Below, piece by piece: positions 25,003 to 33,151 of a stretch of DNA of 64,000 bases. The DNA is from an uncultured Acetatifactor sp. (GTDB lineage Bacteria > Bacillota > Clostridia > Lachnospirales > Lachnospiraceae), in the NCBI GenBank assembly GCA_910583845.1, contig CAJUAB010000003.1, positions 189,228 to 253,227 on the forward strand, read 5' to 3'. Position 1 is the stretch's first letter. Each line of letters opens with the position of its first letter. The notes under the pieces were generated by a model. The model saw nothing but the letters and a program-made list of their open reading frames with translations, was not told where the DNA came from and did no database searches. The position numbers and the translations under genes are program-made.

Positions 25003-28000
25003 CGTTTGCTTCCTTCCTTTATTCCGGCAAATATTTCTTCGTACTCCTCAATGCTGATTTTTGTATCCGCATTTTCTTTCGCCAGCTCCCCGTTCAGTCT
25101 GTCCACAAATGTATTCATAATCTGCTCGTCCGATCTCTGATACGCGTCAGACAGCACGGTGGCAATTTCAGCCAGAAGAGAGGCGTCCCGGGATATGCCC
25201 TCCGCGTCTCCCACAAACCTTTTATATTTATAATAGCACTGGAGAAGGAAAATGAAATAGGATTCGTTGTACCAGCTGTAATCGGTGCCCTGCGGCAAAT
25301 CCAGAACCGCGTAGCCAAGCTGCAGGGAGTCCAGCACCTTCTGGGCTTCCGCCCTTCCATACCAGACCTTGTCGTTTGCGGCCAGTTTCCTCAGTATTTC
25401 CATTATGTCTTCATAAACCGCATAGGGCATATTGTCTTTGAAGCTATGCCCCGACAGCTTTTCCCAAACCTGCTTCTTGGTCTGCTTTGACTTGGTCTTG
25501 CTCACGCCGTCTTCAGACTCGCAAAAATCTTCCCAGCTTTTCACTGCGGCGCTTGTATTCAGCCTCCATTCGCCTCCGGGCTTGGGTTCCCAGGTTTTCT
25601 TTGTTATTTCCGATTCTGGTCTGACTAAATTTCCCGCATAATCTCCATTGTAATACAAACACTTTTTTATTGCCTGTAGATATCGGGCAATCTCACTCTC
25701 CAGATACGCAACCGCCGCTTCCGCCATTGTCTCTCCCCACAGCTTCCCGCGGTCCATTGCTTTCAGAAGGGCCACTCTTTTTTGGATATCTTCGGGTTCA
25801 ACAGGCTTTCCATCCCCTCCCGATATCCCGTCGCAGGAAAATTCCACCCATTCTTCCTTTATGGAATCACTGTCCCCCTCTTCTTTTAAGTCCTGCGCGA
25901 TTGTATTCATCATCACGCGCTTGATCCGCTGCTCCTTCTGCAGCGCCGCCCATGTCACGCCGGTTGCATCCGTACCGCGTTCAGCCCTATACGCCGTATC
26001 CCACAGTCCGTCAAATAACCGCATCACTTCATTCTGTGTTCTGGAGACTGACAGCTGGTCCCGGATATATAAAAATTCCATTGTGTAAACAGGGTAATAC
26101 TGCGCAACCTGGTCTGGCACAGGGATTCCGTTCATATTGGCGGTGGATGTGATTGCTTTCCAGAGAGCAATGATGACGCTTTGCCTGAGTTCCACATCAT
26201 CCTTTTGGGGCGCGCTCTCCCTCTTTATCTGGTTTTCCTTCTTGTCCGCGATTTCCTTCTTGTCCGCCCCCTCCTTCTGTGTGGGGGTGTTGTCCCGGTA
26301 CAGCTCCAGCGCTTTTTCCAACGGCAGGTTTTTATAATAAGCCAGATTCAACGTCAAATCTCCCTTTACAAGAAAACATCTGTTTAATCGGCCCAGAGAC
26401 AGCTCTCTGAAACGAGCATTGCCCGGATTGAATTTGCTGTCCTCCTCCCAGCCCAGATCACCCACATCCAACACCTTTTCCGCTATATCCGGGTGGAAGA
26501 AAAAGTCCTCCATGGCTTTGTTCTTGAGATTAATATAATACTCATTCTCACTCGTTATCTTGCCATACTCCTTTTCATACAGAAGTCTTGCCGCAAATTC
26601 CACCAGCAAAAACAGCGAGAAACGATCTGCCGCTTCTTCGATTTCATAAGGGTCTGCCTTTCCCTCCTCCTGTTTTTTAGCCCTGCCTTTCTTATTTGCA
26701 GCCTCGGGGTCCGGATCAACCCGGCGCTTCTCATAAATAATAGAACGGGCATTGTCAAAATATACCCTGCTGGACGCCAGGTCAAAGCCAATGGTGTACA
26801 TGCTCCTTTGGATCTGTTCCCGGTATTTGTTATAAATCTCTTTTGAGGAAACAATCGTATCCAGCAGCATCTTTTTCTGCTCCAGCTTCCTCTGCTCAGC
26901 CCTCTTCCCTTGTTCAAGGATTTCTTCGGGGTTTCCATCCTTTTCCTTCTGCGCCTGCGCCTCCCTATATTGTTTTCTTTCCCCTGCAATGTCACTCAAT
27001 ACATTGTAAACATTATTAAGGCCTCTGGAAGTATTGTCAAACAAGCTATATGTATAGGGCAGCGGCATTTTCGTCTCTTTTTCCATATAGCGGAAAAACG
27101 CAGGGGCTACCCAGCCCTCCAGCGCTTCCTCCAGCAAATCGGACAGGCTTTTCGCCCCTCTCTTTTCCTCTCCTACAACATAATAGCCCGCTCTCTCTTC
27201 CAGGGACCAGCGCTTGATATTGTGTCGGTAAACAGGCGGAAGGATTTTCTTCAAATATTCATAGGCCAGCTGCTTTTTGCTGCTCAAAACGGTTTGATTT
27301 CCAATCCTCTTGCCCAGAATATCCTTTTCCAGCGCCTTTTCCTGCCGGAGAAAATCCATCGTCAACGCCTCCTCGAATGTATCCAGATCCCCGGATATCA
27401 ATGTGACGATGTTTTCATTGGATAAATAGGAAAGTAATGTTTTGACCACGTCCGCGCAGCGGTATGTACTCAGGTCAATATCGTCTATAAACACAAACAA
27501 AAGACCTTTTCCCTGATCTGATTTGTTCATCAGCTTCTCAATCAGCTGGTAGAATTTACGTATAAATTCCGTGTCCGAGTTGAAAACCTTCGCGGAGCTC
27601 GACACATATTGATTGTCTGTGGTGTACTCATGGATCAGGATGTCGCGGTACTCCTTCTGAATATAGGTATACTGCCGGATCACCTCGTCGCAGCAGCTGC
27701 GAAGATCGCTCTTTCTGACGCAATCGGCATTTTTCCCTTTGGACTGCTCTCTGTCCTTTACATCCACCTCATCACTGAGCATCCCCAGAATCGTAGCCAT
27801 CAGCGTACTGGACTCGGACATATTTTCCGGCACGACAATGGGAAGAACAATATCGTTGTTTTCCTTCCTGTGTTCCTGTAGCTGTGCCCTGATTGTCTTT
27901 AATATGGAAGTCTTTCCCGCTCCCCTTACACCGATAATGCCAATATTGTTTGTCTTCTGATCAATATCCCGTTCTTCCTTCTTCTCTTCATACCCACGCT

Positions 28001-28133
28001 CCGTATTTTTCTCGCTTCTGAACTGGTCAATCTGCATATATATCTGATTATAGGTGGGTAAAATCAGACGGACTTCCTCCGCCGTCAATTTTCTGGCCCC
28101 AATTTTGTTTTTTTGCATGTTCCCCGCATTCAT
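24999..28133 (-). CDS. rdrA: RdrA-like P-loop ATPase of a RADAR defence module
   Basis: 1044 aa. An N-terminal STAND/KAP-like ATPase domain has Walker A GIIGVRGAGKTS (about 64-76) and Walker B LLFVFIDDIDLS (about 210). A long helical C-terminal region follows with no other known domain that I can recognise. No membrane segments are evident, unlike classical KAP NTPases. Size, architecture and the adjacent giant adenosine deaminase match RdrA, the ring-forming ATPase thought to sense infection and feed substrate to RdrB. ATG 28133 has AGAAAGG directly against it, which is too close. ATG 28118 (MQKNKIGARK) with GGGGAAC upstream may be the true start. A strong promoter lies at 28206-28233. Confidence 0.86.
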   Translation of the reverse strand: MNAGNMQKNKIGARKLTAEEVRLILPTYNQIYMQIDQFRSEKNTERGYEEKKEERDIDQKTNNIGIIGVRGAGKTSILKTIRAQLQEHRKENNDIVLPIVVPENMSESSTLMATILGMLSDEVDVKDREQSKGKNADCVRKSDLRSCCDEVIRQYTYIQKEYRDILIHEYTTDNQYVSSSAKVFNSDTEFIRKFYQLIEKLMNKSDQGKGLLFVFIDDIDLSTYRCADVVKTLLSYLSNENIVTLISGDLDTFEEALTMDFLRQEKALEKDILGKRIGNQTVLSSKKQLAYEYLKKILPPVYRHNIKRWSLEERAGYYVVGEEKRGAKSLSDLLEEALEGWVAPAFFRYMEKETKMPLPYTYSLFDNTSRGLNNVYNVLSDIAGERKQYREAQAQKEKDGNPEEILEQGKRAEQRKLEQKKMLLDTIVSSKEIYNKYREQIQRSMYTIGFDLASSRVYFDNARSIIYEKRRVDPDPEAANKKGRAKKQEEGKADPYEIEEAADRFSLFLLVEFAARLLYEKEYGKITSENEYYINLKNKAMEDFFFHPDIAEKVLDVGDLGWEEDSKFNPGNARFRELSLGRLNRCFLVKGDLTLNLAYYKNLPLEKALELYRDNTPTQKEGADKKEIADKKENQIKRESAPQKDDVELRQSVIIALWKAITSTANMNGIPVPDQVAQYYPVYTMEFLYIRDQLSVSRTQNEVMRLFDGLWDTAYRAERGTDATGVTWAALQKEQRIKRVMMNTIAQDLKEEGDSDSIKEEWVEFSCDGISGGDGKPVEPEDIQKRVALLKAMDRGKLWGETMAEAAVAYLESEIARYLQAIKKCLYYNGDYAGNLVRPESEITKKTWEPKPGGEWRLNTSAAVKSWEDFCESEDGVSKTKSKQTKKQVWEKLSGHSFKDNMPYAVYEDIMEILRKLAANDKVWYGRAEAQKVLDSLQLGYAVLDLPQGTDYSWYNESYFIFLLQCYYKYKRFVGDAEGISRDASLLAEIATVLSDAYQRSDEQIMNTFVDRLNGELAKENADTKISIEEYEEIFAGIKEGSKR

Positions 28134-28205
28134 CCTTTCTCTATATAGTACTTTAAGCAGGCGCTTATGAAATGATCCTGCGTCTTTCTAATCATTTATA
28201 TTATA

Positions 28206-28233
28206 ATCATAGCATTTTTTTAACTTATGTCAA
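28206..28233 (-). promoter_or_regulatory. Sigma-A promoter of rdrA-rdrB
   Basis: On the minus strand TTGACA (28228-28233), a 16-bp A-rich spacer and TATGAT (28206-28211) form a near-consensus promoter about 75 bp upstream of rdrA. Strong constitutive expression of the defence pair is expected. Confidence 0.8.
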
Positions 28234-28405
28234 GCAATACATTTGTCCCCGGGAAACAAAGAAATATATGTAATCCTGCATTACACCTGTACGTCAGGCT
28301 GTTCACAGCCACCCGGCGCGCCGCTTCCCTCTGCTATTTTTCCTTTCGTCATTTGCGCAGAACGCTTTACAATTTTCTAATTTATCCTTTCAACATAAGA
28401 CATTA

Positions 28406-28463
28406 TTGACTTTTATCCGAGTCCGTATTATATTCGCTTTATCCGAAATCGGATACAAGCGAA
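28406..28463 (+). promoter_or_regulatory. Promoter with large inverted-repeat operator
   Basis: TTGACT (28406-28411), a 17-bp spacer and TATATT (28429-28434) form a good promoter. An imperfect 14-bp-per-arm inverted repeat covers 28433-28463 (arms TTCGCTT-TATCCGA and TCGGATA-C-AAGCGAA). The half-site TTATCCGA occurs again in the spacer at 28413-28420. The operator overlaps the expected transcription start, so a repressor probably controls the AraC/GyrI-nitroreductase pair. Confidence 0.65.
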
Positions 28464-28732
28464 ACCATGATCAGCAAGAGCTTTATGAGGCTTGCCCCTG
28501 CGGCCTTACACTGGCGTGAAAGGTTGTTGATCCATTATGCAGGCGGGCGCAACTCATTTTTCAGAATAAATGACCGGAAGCAGGACGCACACTGTCGCCA
28601 AAGACATCACCGCAAGAGTGTTCGGTGGTAACGGTGCTGAAATATGTGTAAAACTCTCCTTTTTGATATGGAAATGGTGTGGAAACAGACTCAAAACAAT
28701 GCTATATTTAAGAAACATCAAAGGAGCCAGGT

Positions 28733-29659
28733 ATGAATTGGATAGATCAGCTCAATCAGTCCATTGAATACATCGAAAATAATCTGGAGAATACAATTGA
28801 CATACCGACAATCAGCCGGATCGCCGGTTGTTCGCCATACCATTATCAGAGAATTTTTTCTCTGATCGCTGAAATCACATTGGGAGAATACATCCGAAAA
28901 CGCAGGCTGACGATGGCCGCTTACGAACTGCAAAACAGCAAAGTTTCTGTGATCGATACGGCATTAAAATATGGATATGATTCTCCCACGACCTTTACCC
29001 GGGCATTTTCCAAATTCCACGGAGTGACTCCCAGACAGGCGAAGAAAGCCGGTGTTTCCCTGAAGGCGTATCCGAAAATCTCATTTGAAATCGCTGTAAA
29101 CGGGCGGGGAGAATTAAAATACCGCATTGAAAAAAAACAGGGGTTCCGGTTTGTCGGAATAAAAGAAACGGTTTATAATGATGGCGTTCAAAATTTTATA
29201 CGTGTTCCCGAAATGTGGGCAGAAGCGCGCGAAAAAGGAATGATTGAAGACATTTTTAAACTGTCGGACGGAAAACTCTGGGGCGTCATGGGTGCTTTGG
29301 CAAACTATACACAGGATACGGTTGACTATTATATCGTTGCCACCAGCGATGAGGCCGTGCCGGAGGATATGGTGGAGTTGTATGTGGAGGAAGGTTTGTG
29401 GGTCATCTTCCCCTGTTATGGGCGAAAAAATATTCAACCTGTATGGAAAAGGATTTACGGCGAATGGTTTCCGGGATCGGGATATGAGCATTCCGGCGGC
29501 GTGGAGATTGAATGGTATTCCGATGGCGATTTAGATGCCGATGATTATCTGACTGAGATATGGATACCAATCAGGGAGGTAAAAAAACATGGAACTTTCA
29601 AAAGCGATTTTGACAAGGCGGAGCATACGGAACTTTCGGCAAGGCAATGTCCCGGATGA
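28733..29659 (+). CDS. AraC-family regulator with GyrI-like effector domain
   Basis: 308 aa. An N-terminal AraC double helix-turn-helix (about 8-105: TIDIPTISRIAGCSPYHYQRIF, then DTALKYGYDSPTTFTRAFSKFHGVTPRQAKK) is joined to a C-terminal SOUL/GyrI-like domain (about 120-290), as in Rob-type and multidrug-sensing regulators that bind small hydrophobic ligands. Ribosome binding site AAAGGAG precedes ATG 28733. The last about 20 codons run 71 bp into the next gene. The homology-like part stops near IPIREV just before an A7 run at 29581-29587, so the tail may be a frameshift extension or a real overlap. Confidence 0.88.
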   Translation: MNWIDQLNQSIEYIENNLENTIDIPTISRIAGCSPYHYQRIFSLIAEITLGEYIRKRRLTMAAYELQNSKVSVIDTALKYGYDSPTTFTRAFSKFHGVTPRQAKKAGVSLKAYPKISFEIAVNGRGELKYRIEKKQGFRFVGIKETVYNDGVQNFIRVPEMWAEAREKGMIEDIFKLSDGKLWGVMGALANYTQDTVDYYIVATSDEAVPEDMVELYVEEGLWVIFPCYGRKNIQPVWKRIYGEWFPGSGYEHSGGVEIEWYSDGDLDADDYLTEIWIPIREVKKHGTFKSDFDKAEHTELSARQCPG

Positions 29660-30332
29660 CAAAATACGGGAGCTGATAAAAGCTGCCGTTTATGCGCCGA
29701 GCGCCGGAAACTGCCAGCCGTGGCATTTTTATGTGGTGAAGGATTCCGGCATGAGAAAAAGGGTGTATGAGGAGGCTTGCCCACAGGAATTTCTGGCAGA
29801 GGCGCCGGTCCTGATTATTGTGTGCATTGACCAAAATGATAGCGCGGGCCGTTACGGAGAGCGGGGCCAGACATTGTATAACATCCAGAATACGGCGGCG
29901 GCAGTACAGAATATATTATTGTCCGCCACGGATCTGGGGCTTGGGTCATGCTGGTGCGGTGATTTTGATGAATCATGCCTGCGGGAAATTTTTCAGATGA
30001 ACAACGGAAGGATTCCCGTCGCCATAGTGGCTGTGGGGTATGCGGGATTTGAGCCTTCCGCGCCGAAAAGAAAGCCGGTCGATGAGGTGGCTGATTTCAT
30101 TGGGGAGTGGGCGGAATGCGAAGAGGAAGAACCCTCTGAATCCAGAAAAATAGAGCACTGCGACATGGGCGGAACCATTTTTCATGATGTGAATCTGTAT
30201 GGAGTGGAAATATCGGATGCCAATCTGGAAAAGGGGAAGATATCTGACTGTAATCTGAGCAATCTGGAAATATATCACTGCCTCCTTGACGGAATGAAGG
30301 TGAATGGAATTGATATAAGCAGTTTGCTTTAA
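29589..30332 (+). CDS. Nitroreductase-family protein with pentapeptide-like tail
   Basis: 247 aa. Residues 1-170 form an FMN-dependent nitroreductase: the RRSIRNF FMN-phosphate motif, APSAGNCQPWHF, and a C-terminal GLGSCWCGDF..IPVAIVAVGYAG region. These enzymes reduce nitro compounds or quinones with NAD(P)H. After about residue 190 the chain continues with about 55 residues having pentapeptide-repeat character (FHDVNLYGVEISDANLEKGKI and following), which would form a short beta-helix. GGGAGG precedes ATG 29589, which lies inside the end of the regulator gene, so translation is coupled. It is probably the regulator's target and part of a detoxification response. Confidence 0.87.
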   Translation: MELSKAILTRRSIRNFRQGNVPDDKIRELIKAAVYAPSAGNCQPWHFYVVKDSGMRKRVYEEACPQEFLAEAPVLIIVCIDQNDSAGRYGERGQTLYNIQNTAAAVQNILLSATDLGLGSCWCGDFDESCLREIFQMNNGRIPVAIVAVGYAGFEPSAPKRKPVDEVADFIGEWAECEEEEPSESRKIEHCDMGGTIFHDVNLYGVEISDANLEKGKISDCNLSNLEIYHCLLDGMKVNGIDISSLL

Positions 30333-30634
30333 TATCAATGGTCCTGCCGGGGGGACAGGATTCCCTGTTTACAGGAGCCTGAACTCCCCTGCGGTAATCT
30401 GCTCCCCAAGATGCGTACTCAACGGAGTATTTCCTGATATAATCCCCCGGATTTAAGGACCGGGCCAGGAAGCCGCAAATCGCCTCCATAAGCGTCCCTG
30501 TTACTGCCGCCTGGGCGGCTTACGGACATTGCGCTTGCGCTCCGCCTCATAATCATGGAGCTGCCCCGGCTTATCCCGGGGCATACAGCGAAAAACCAGA
30601 TTCATTACATGAGCCTGTATACTCGGCATCTTCC
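30333..30634. other. Intergenic region, convergent genes
   Basis: 302 bp between the nitroreductase and the GH3 gene. It contains a GC-rich palindrome TGCCCCGG-N6-CCGGGGCA (30562-30583) without a T-tract. I see no convincing gene or promoter; a few coding-like codons on the minus strand (about 30360-30500) are broken by frame changes. Confidence 0.5.
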
Positions 30635-33028
30635 TCATCTCCCTTTGATGATTCTTTTGATTCCCCGCAGGAAATGTCCGTTGGCCATATCCAGCAATCC
30701 CTGCATCAGTCCCCCTTTCATACCGCCGGAAATCTGCATACTGCGCAGGGGGGAACCGGCGGAGGAAGCCATCAGCATCCGGAATTCCGGGTTTTCATAA
30801 TCCGCCCTGCCTCCAAATCCTTTGGCAACTGTCGCCTCCACTGCTTTATACATGATTTTCATAATAAAGGAATCTTCCTTCATCTCCTCCACAGTGTTGT
30901 CCATGGTAAACTGACCCCTGACCGGCCTCATCGCTCCATATGCCTTACCCATCACGGTTTCCCACTCTTTTTGTGAAGGCTTTCCCTGACAGGTTTCATA
31001 CCAGCTACCCGCCTGCCAGTCGGGAACAGAGACGCTCCCGCCTCTCTTTTCTATCACAGCGGACAGGCCGCCGATCCCTATTGAATAACTGCCTTCCGGA
31101 ACTTTCCAGCCCTCCTGCCAGATAGCAAAGCTGCGTTCCTCCAGCACAAAAGAGACCTTTGTACTCTCCCCCGGCTGCAAAAACACCTTCTGAAAGCCTT
31201 TCAGTTCCCGCACCGGGCGGTGCAGACTGCAACGGACACCACTCTTCCCCTCAGGCGGCGTGATATAAAGCTGCACTACCTCTGCGCCGGGACGGTTTCC
31301 GGTATTTGTTACCGTTATGGAAACATCGCAGCCTCCATTCCGGTCAGTTTCAACATTATTTTCAGCCTTTTCGCTGATTTCTAAATCACTATATGTAAAA
31401 TCGGTATAACTCAATCCGTATCCAAAAGGCCAGCGAACCTTTACACCCGCTTTGTCATAATACCGGTAGCCTGCATAAATACCCTCCTGATACAAGGCGT
31501 CTTTGTATCTGCCGAAAATCTCCGAAGACGGAACATCCTCATAGGTAAGAGGCCAGCTCTCCGCCAGCCTGCCGCAGGGGCTGATCCTGCCGTAGAGCAG
31601 ATTGGCAATGGCCTCTCCCCCCGCCTGACCGGGCAGCCCCATATAAAGGACAGCCTTCACCCGATCCGCCCAGGGACACTCCACCGCACAACCGCAGAGC
31701 AGTACCACGATTATGTTGGGGTTTGCCTCCGCCACAGCCTCAATCATGCGCAGATGCCCCTCCGGCATTTTCATATTCTCCCGGTCAAAGCCCTCCGATT
31801 CATAGCGGTCGGGCAGGCCGGCAAACACCACCGCGGCTTCTGCATTTTCTGCCGCCTTTACCGCCTCCGAGATCATGGTTTCGGTAGTGTCTCCCCTGTC
31901 GTCACAGCCGGGGGCATAAACCGCACCGGGAAGGAAGTCAAGGGGCTGGCTGACCTTCATGGGGTTAATATGGCTGGAGCCCGCCCCCTGATAACGCATT
32001 TTCTTTGCCATGGCTCCAATCACCGCAATCTTTGCGTTTTCCATCAGAGGGAGTATCCCTCTCTCATTTTTCAGCAGCACCGCCCCCTGCTCCGCCGCCC
32101 TGCGGGCCAGGGCATGATGACTGTCATAATCGCATTCCCCTTTCTCCTGCAAGGTCTTTTCAGCCCGAAACGCCAGTTTCAAAACACGGCGGACGGAAGC
32201 GTCCACACTGCTCTCCGGAAGCGTACCCTCCTTTACTGCCCGCAGCACCTCCTTTTCCATATAGCTGCTGCCTCCGGGCATATTCAGGTCACACCCGGCC
32301 CGGAAACCTTCCACCCGGTCATTCATGGCACCCCAGTCCGTGACCACCGTACCCTCAAAGCCCCATTCCTCCCGGAGAATATCTGTCAGCAGCTCCTTAT
32401 GATCGCTGCAATGCACCCCGTTCAGCTTCGGATAAGCACACATGACAGTGGATGGCTTTCCCTCTTTGACTGCGATCTCAAAAGCGGTCAGATACAGTTC
32501 CCGCAAGGTGCGCCCGTCCAGAATGCTGTCGGAATTAAACCGGCTTTTCTCCTGTGAATTGACGGCAAAATGCTTGAGGCTGCTTCCCACGCCCTGCCCC
32601 TCCACCCCCCGGATGAACCCCGCTGCCAGCTTTCCCGCCAGATAAGGGTCCTCGCTGAAATATTCAAAGTTCCTCCCGCACAGGGGATTTCGTTTCAGAT
32701 TTGCCCCGGGGCCAAGCACAAGCCCCACGCCCTGCTCTCTGGCCTCTTCGCCCACGGCTGTTCCGATGGTTTCCGTCAAACGAAGGTCCCAGCCTCCTGC
32801 GATGGTCACCTCCGCGGGGAAGCAGGTTGCCGGGCGGGATTCGTTCACCCCCAGCATATCTGCGCCGTTTTCCCGCTCCTGCTTTCTGAGCCCATGAGGG
32901 CCGTCGCACATAAACAGCGACGGAATACCGTATTGTTCATATTTTTTTGTCTCCCAGAAGGACGCCCCGGAACAAAGGGCGATTTTGTCCTCCAGGGTCA
33001 TCTGTTTGATTATTTTTTCTATATCCAT
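30635..33028 (-). CDS. GH3 beta-glucosidase, conventional domain order
   Basis: 797 aa, cytoplasmic (no signal peptide). The N-terminal TIM-barrel (about 1-290) has the substrate-binding KHFAVN motif and the nucleophile in GTVVTDWGAMNDR. The alpha/beta sandwich domain (about 300-520) starts with GAVLLKNERGILPL. A C-terminal Fn3-like domain carries the typical PFGYGLSYT entry. It hydrolyses terminal beta-glucosides or related sugars. Start ATG 33028 has AAGGGGTG. It is the last gene of the symporter-GH78-GH3 module and is separated from GH78 by a 110-bp insertion-like sequence. It would release glucose after rhamnose removal. Confidence 0.92.
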   Translation of the reverse strand: MDIEKIIKQMTLEDKIALCSGASFWETKKYEQYGIPSLFMCDGPHGLRKQERENGADMLGVNESRPATCFPAEVTIAGGWDLRLTETIGTAVGEEAREQGVGLVLGPGANLKRNPLCGRNFEYFSEDPYLAGKLAAGFIRGVEGQGVGSSLKHFAVNSQEKSRFNSDSILDGRTLRELYLTAFEIAVKEGKPSTVMCAYPKLNGVHCSDHKELLTDILREEWGFEGTVVTDWGAMNDRVEGFRAGCDLNMPGGSSYMEKEVLRAVKEGTLPESSVDASVRRVLKLAFRAEKTLQEKGECDYDSHHALARRAAEQGAVLLKNERGILPLMENAKIAVIGAMAKKMRYQGAGSSHINPMKVSQPLDFLPGAVYAPGCDDRGDTTETMISEAVKAAENAEAAVVFAGLPDRYESEGFDRENMKMPEGHLRMIEAVAEANPNIIVVLLCGCAVECPWADRVKAVLYMGLPGQAGGEAIANLLYGRISPCGRLAESWPLTYEDVPSSEIFGRYKDALYQEGIYAGYRYYDKAGVKVRWPFGYGLSYTDFTYSDLEISEKAENNVETDRNGGCDVSITVTNTGNRPGAEVVQLYITPPEGKSGVRCSLHRPVRELKGFQKVFLQPGESTKVSFVLEERSFAIWQEGWKVPEGSYSIGIGGLSAVIEKRGGSVSVPDWQAGSWYETCQGKPSQKEWETVMGKAYGAMRPVRGQFTMDNTVEEMKEDSFIMKIMYKAVEATVAKGFGGRADYENPEFRMLMASSAGSPLRSMQISGGMKGGLMQGLLDMANGHFLRGIKRIIKGR

Positions 33029-33029
33029 T

Positions 33030-33151
33030 CTTACACCCCTTGCGCGCTTTGGCGCGCATACCAGTTTACTTTCAATCCATCAAGCATGCCGCCAACGGCG
33101 GCACAAACAATCCATGAAATCGAACAGGAAGAATCGCCGCTTACACCCCTT
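33030..33151. repeat. 110-bp insertion-like element with 12-bp direct repeats
   Basis: CTTACACCCCTT occurs at 33030-33041 and again at 33140-33151. Between the copies lie two strong hairpins, TGCGCGC-TTTG-GCGCGCA (33041-33058) and GCCGCC-AAC-GGCGGC (about 33089-33103). Removing one repeat plus the intervening sequence would join the GH78 stop directly to the GH3 ribosome binding site. The pattern suggests insertion of a small palindromic element with target duplication, or a segmental duplication. Confidence 0.65.

Larger units (their letters stand above)
28134..28732. other. Intergenic region between rdrA and the AraC/GyrI gene
   Basis: A 599-bp divergent region. It holds the rdrA promoter on the minus strand and a separate plus-strand promoter/operator at 28406-28463. 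Between 28470 and 28732 there is a long leader for the AraC/GyrI gene. A 54-codon frame starting at ATG 28468 has no ribosome binding site and no recognisable product. No RNA gene was identified. Confidence 0.6.

Noticed and set aside
28468..28632. 54-codon ORF in the leader of the AraC/GyrI gene
   Set aside because: No ribosome binding site, no protein-like pattern and low plausibility as a leader peptide, so it was left as part of the intergenic entry.
30562..30583. GC-rich palindrome after the GH3 gene as a terminator
   Set aside because: The 8-bp stem is good but there is no T-tract on either strand, so a terminator call is not supported.
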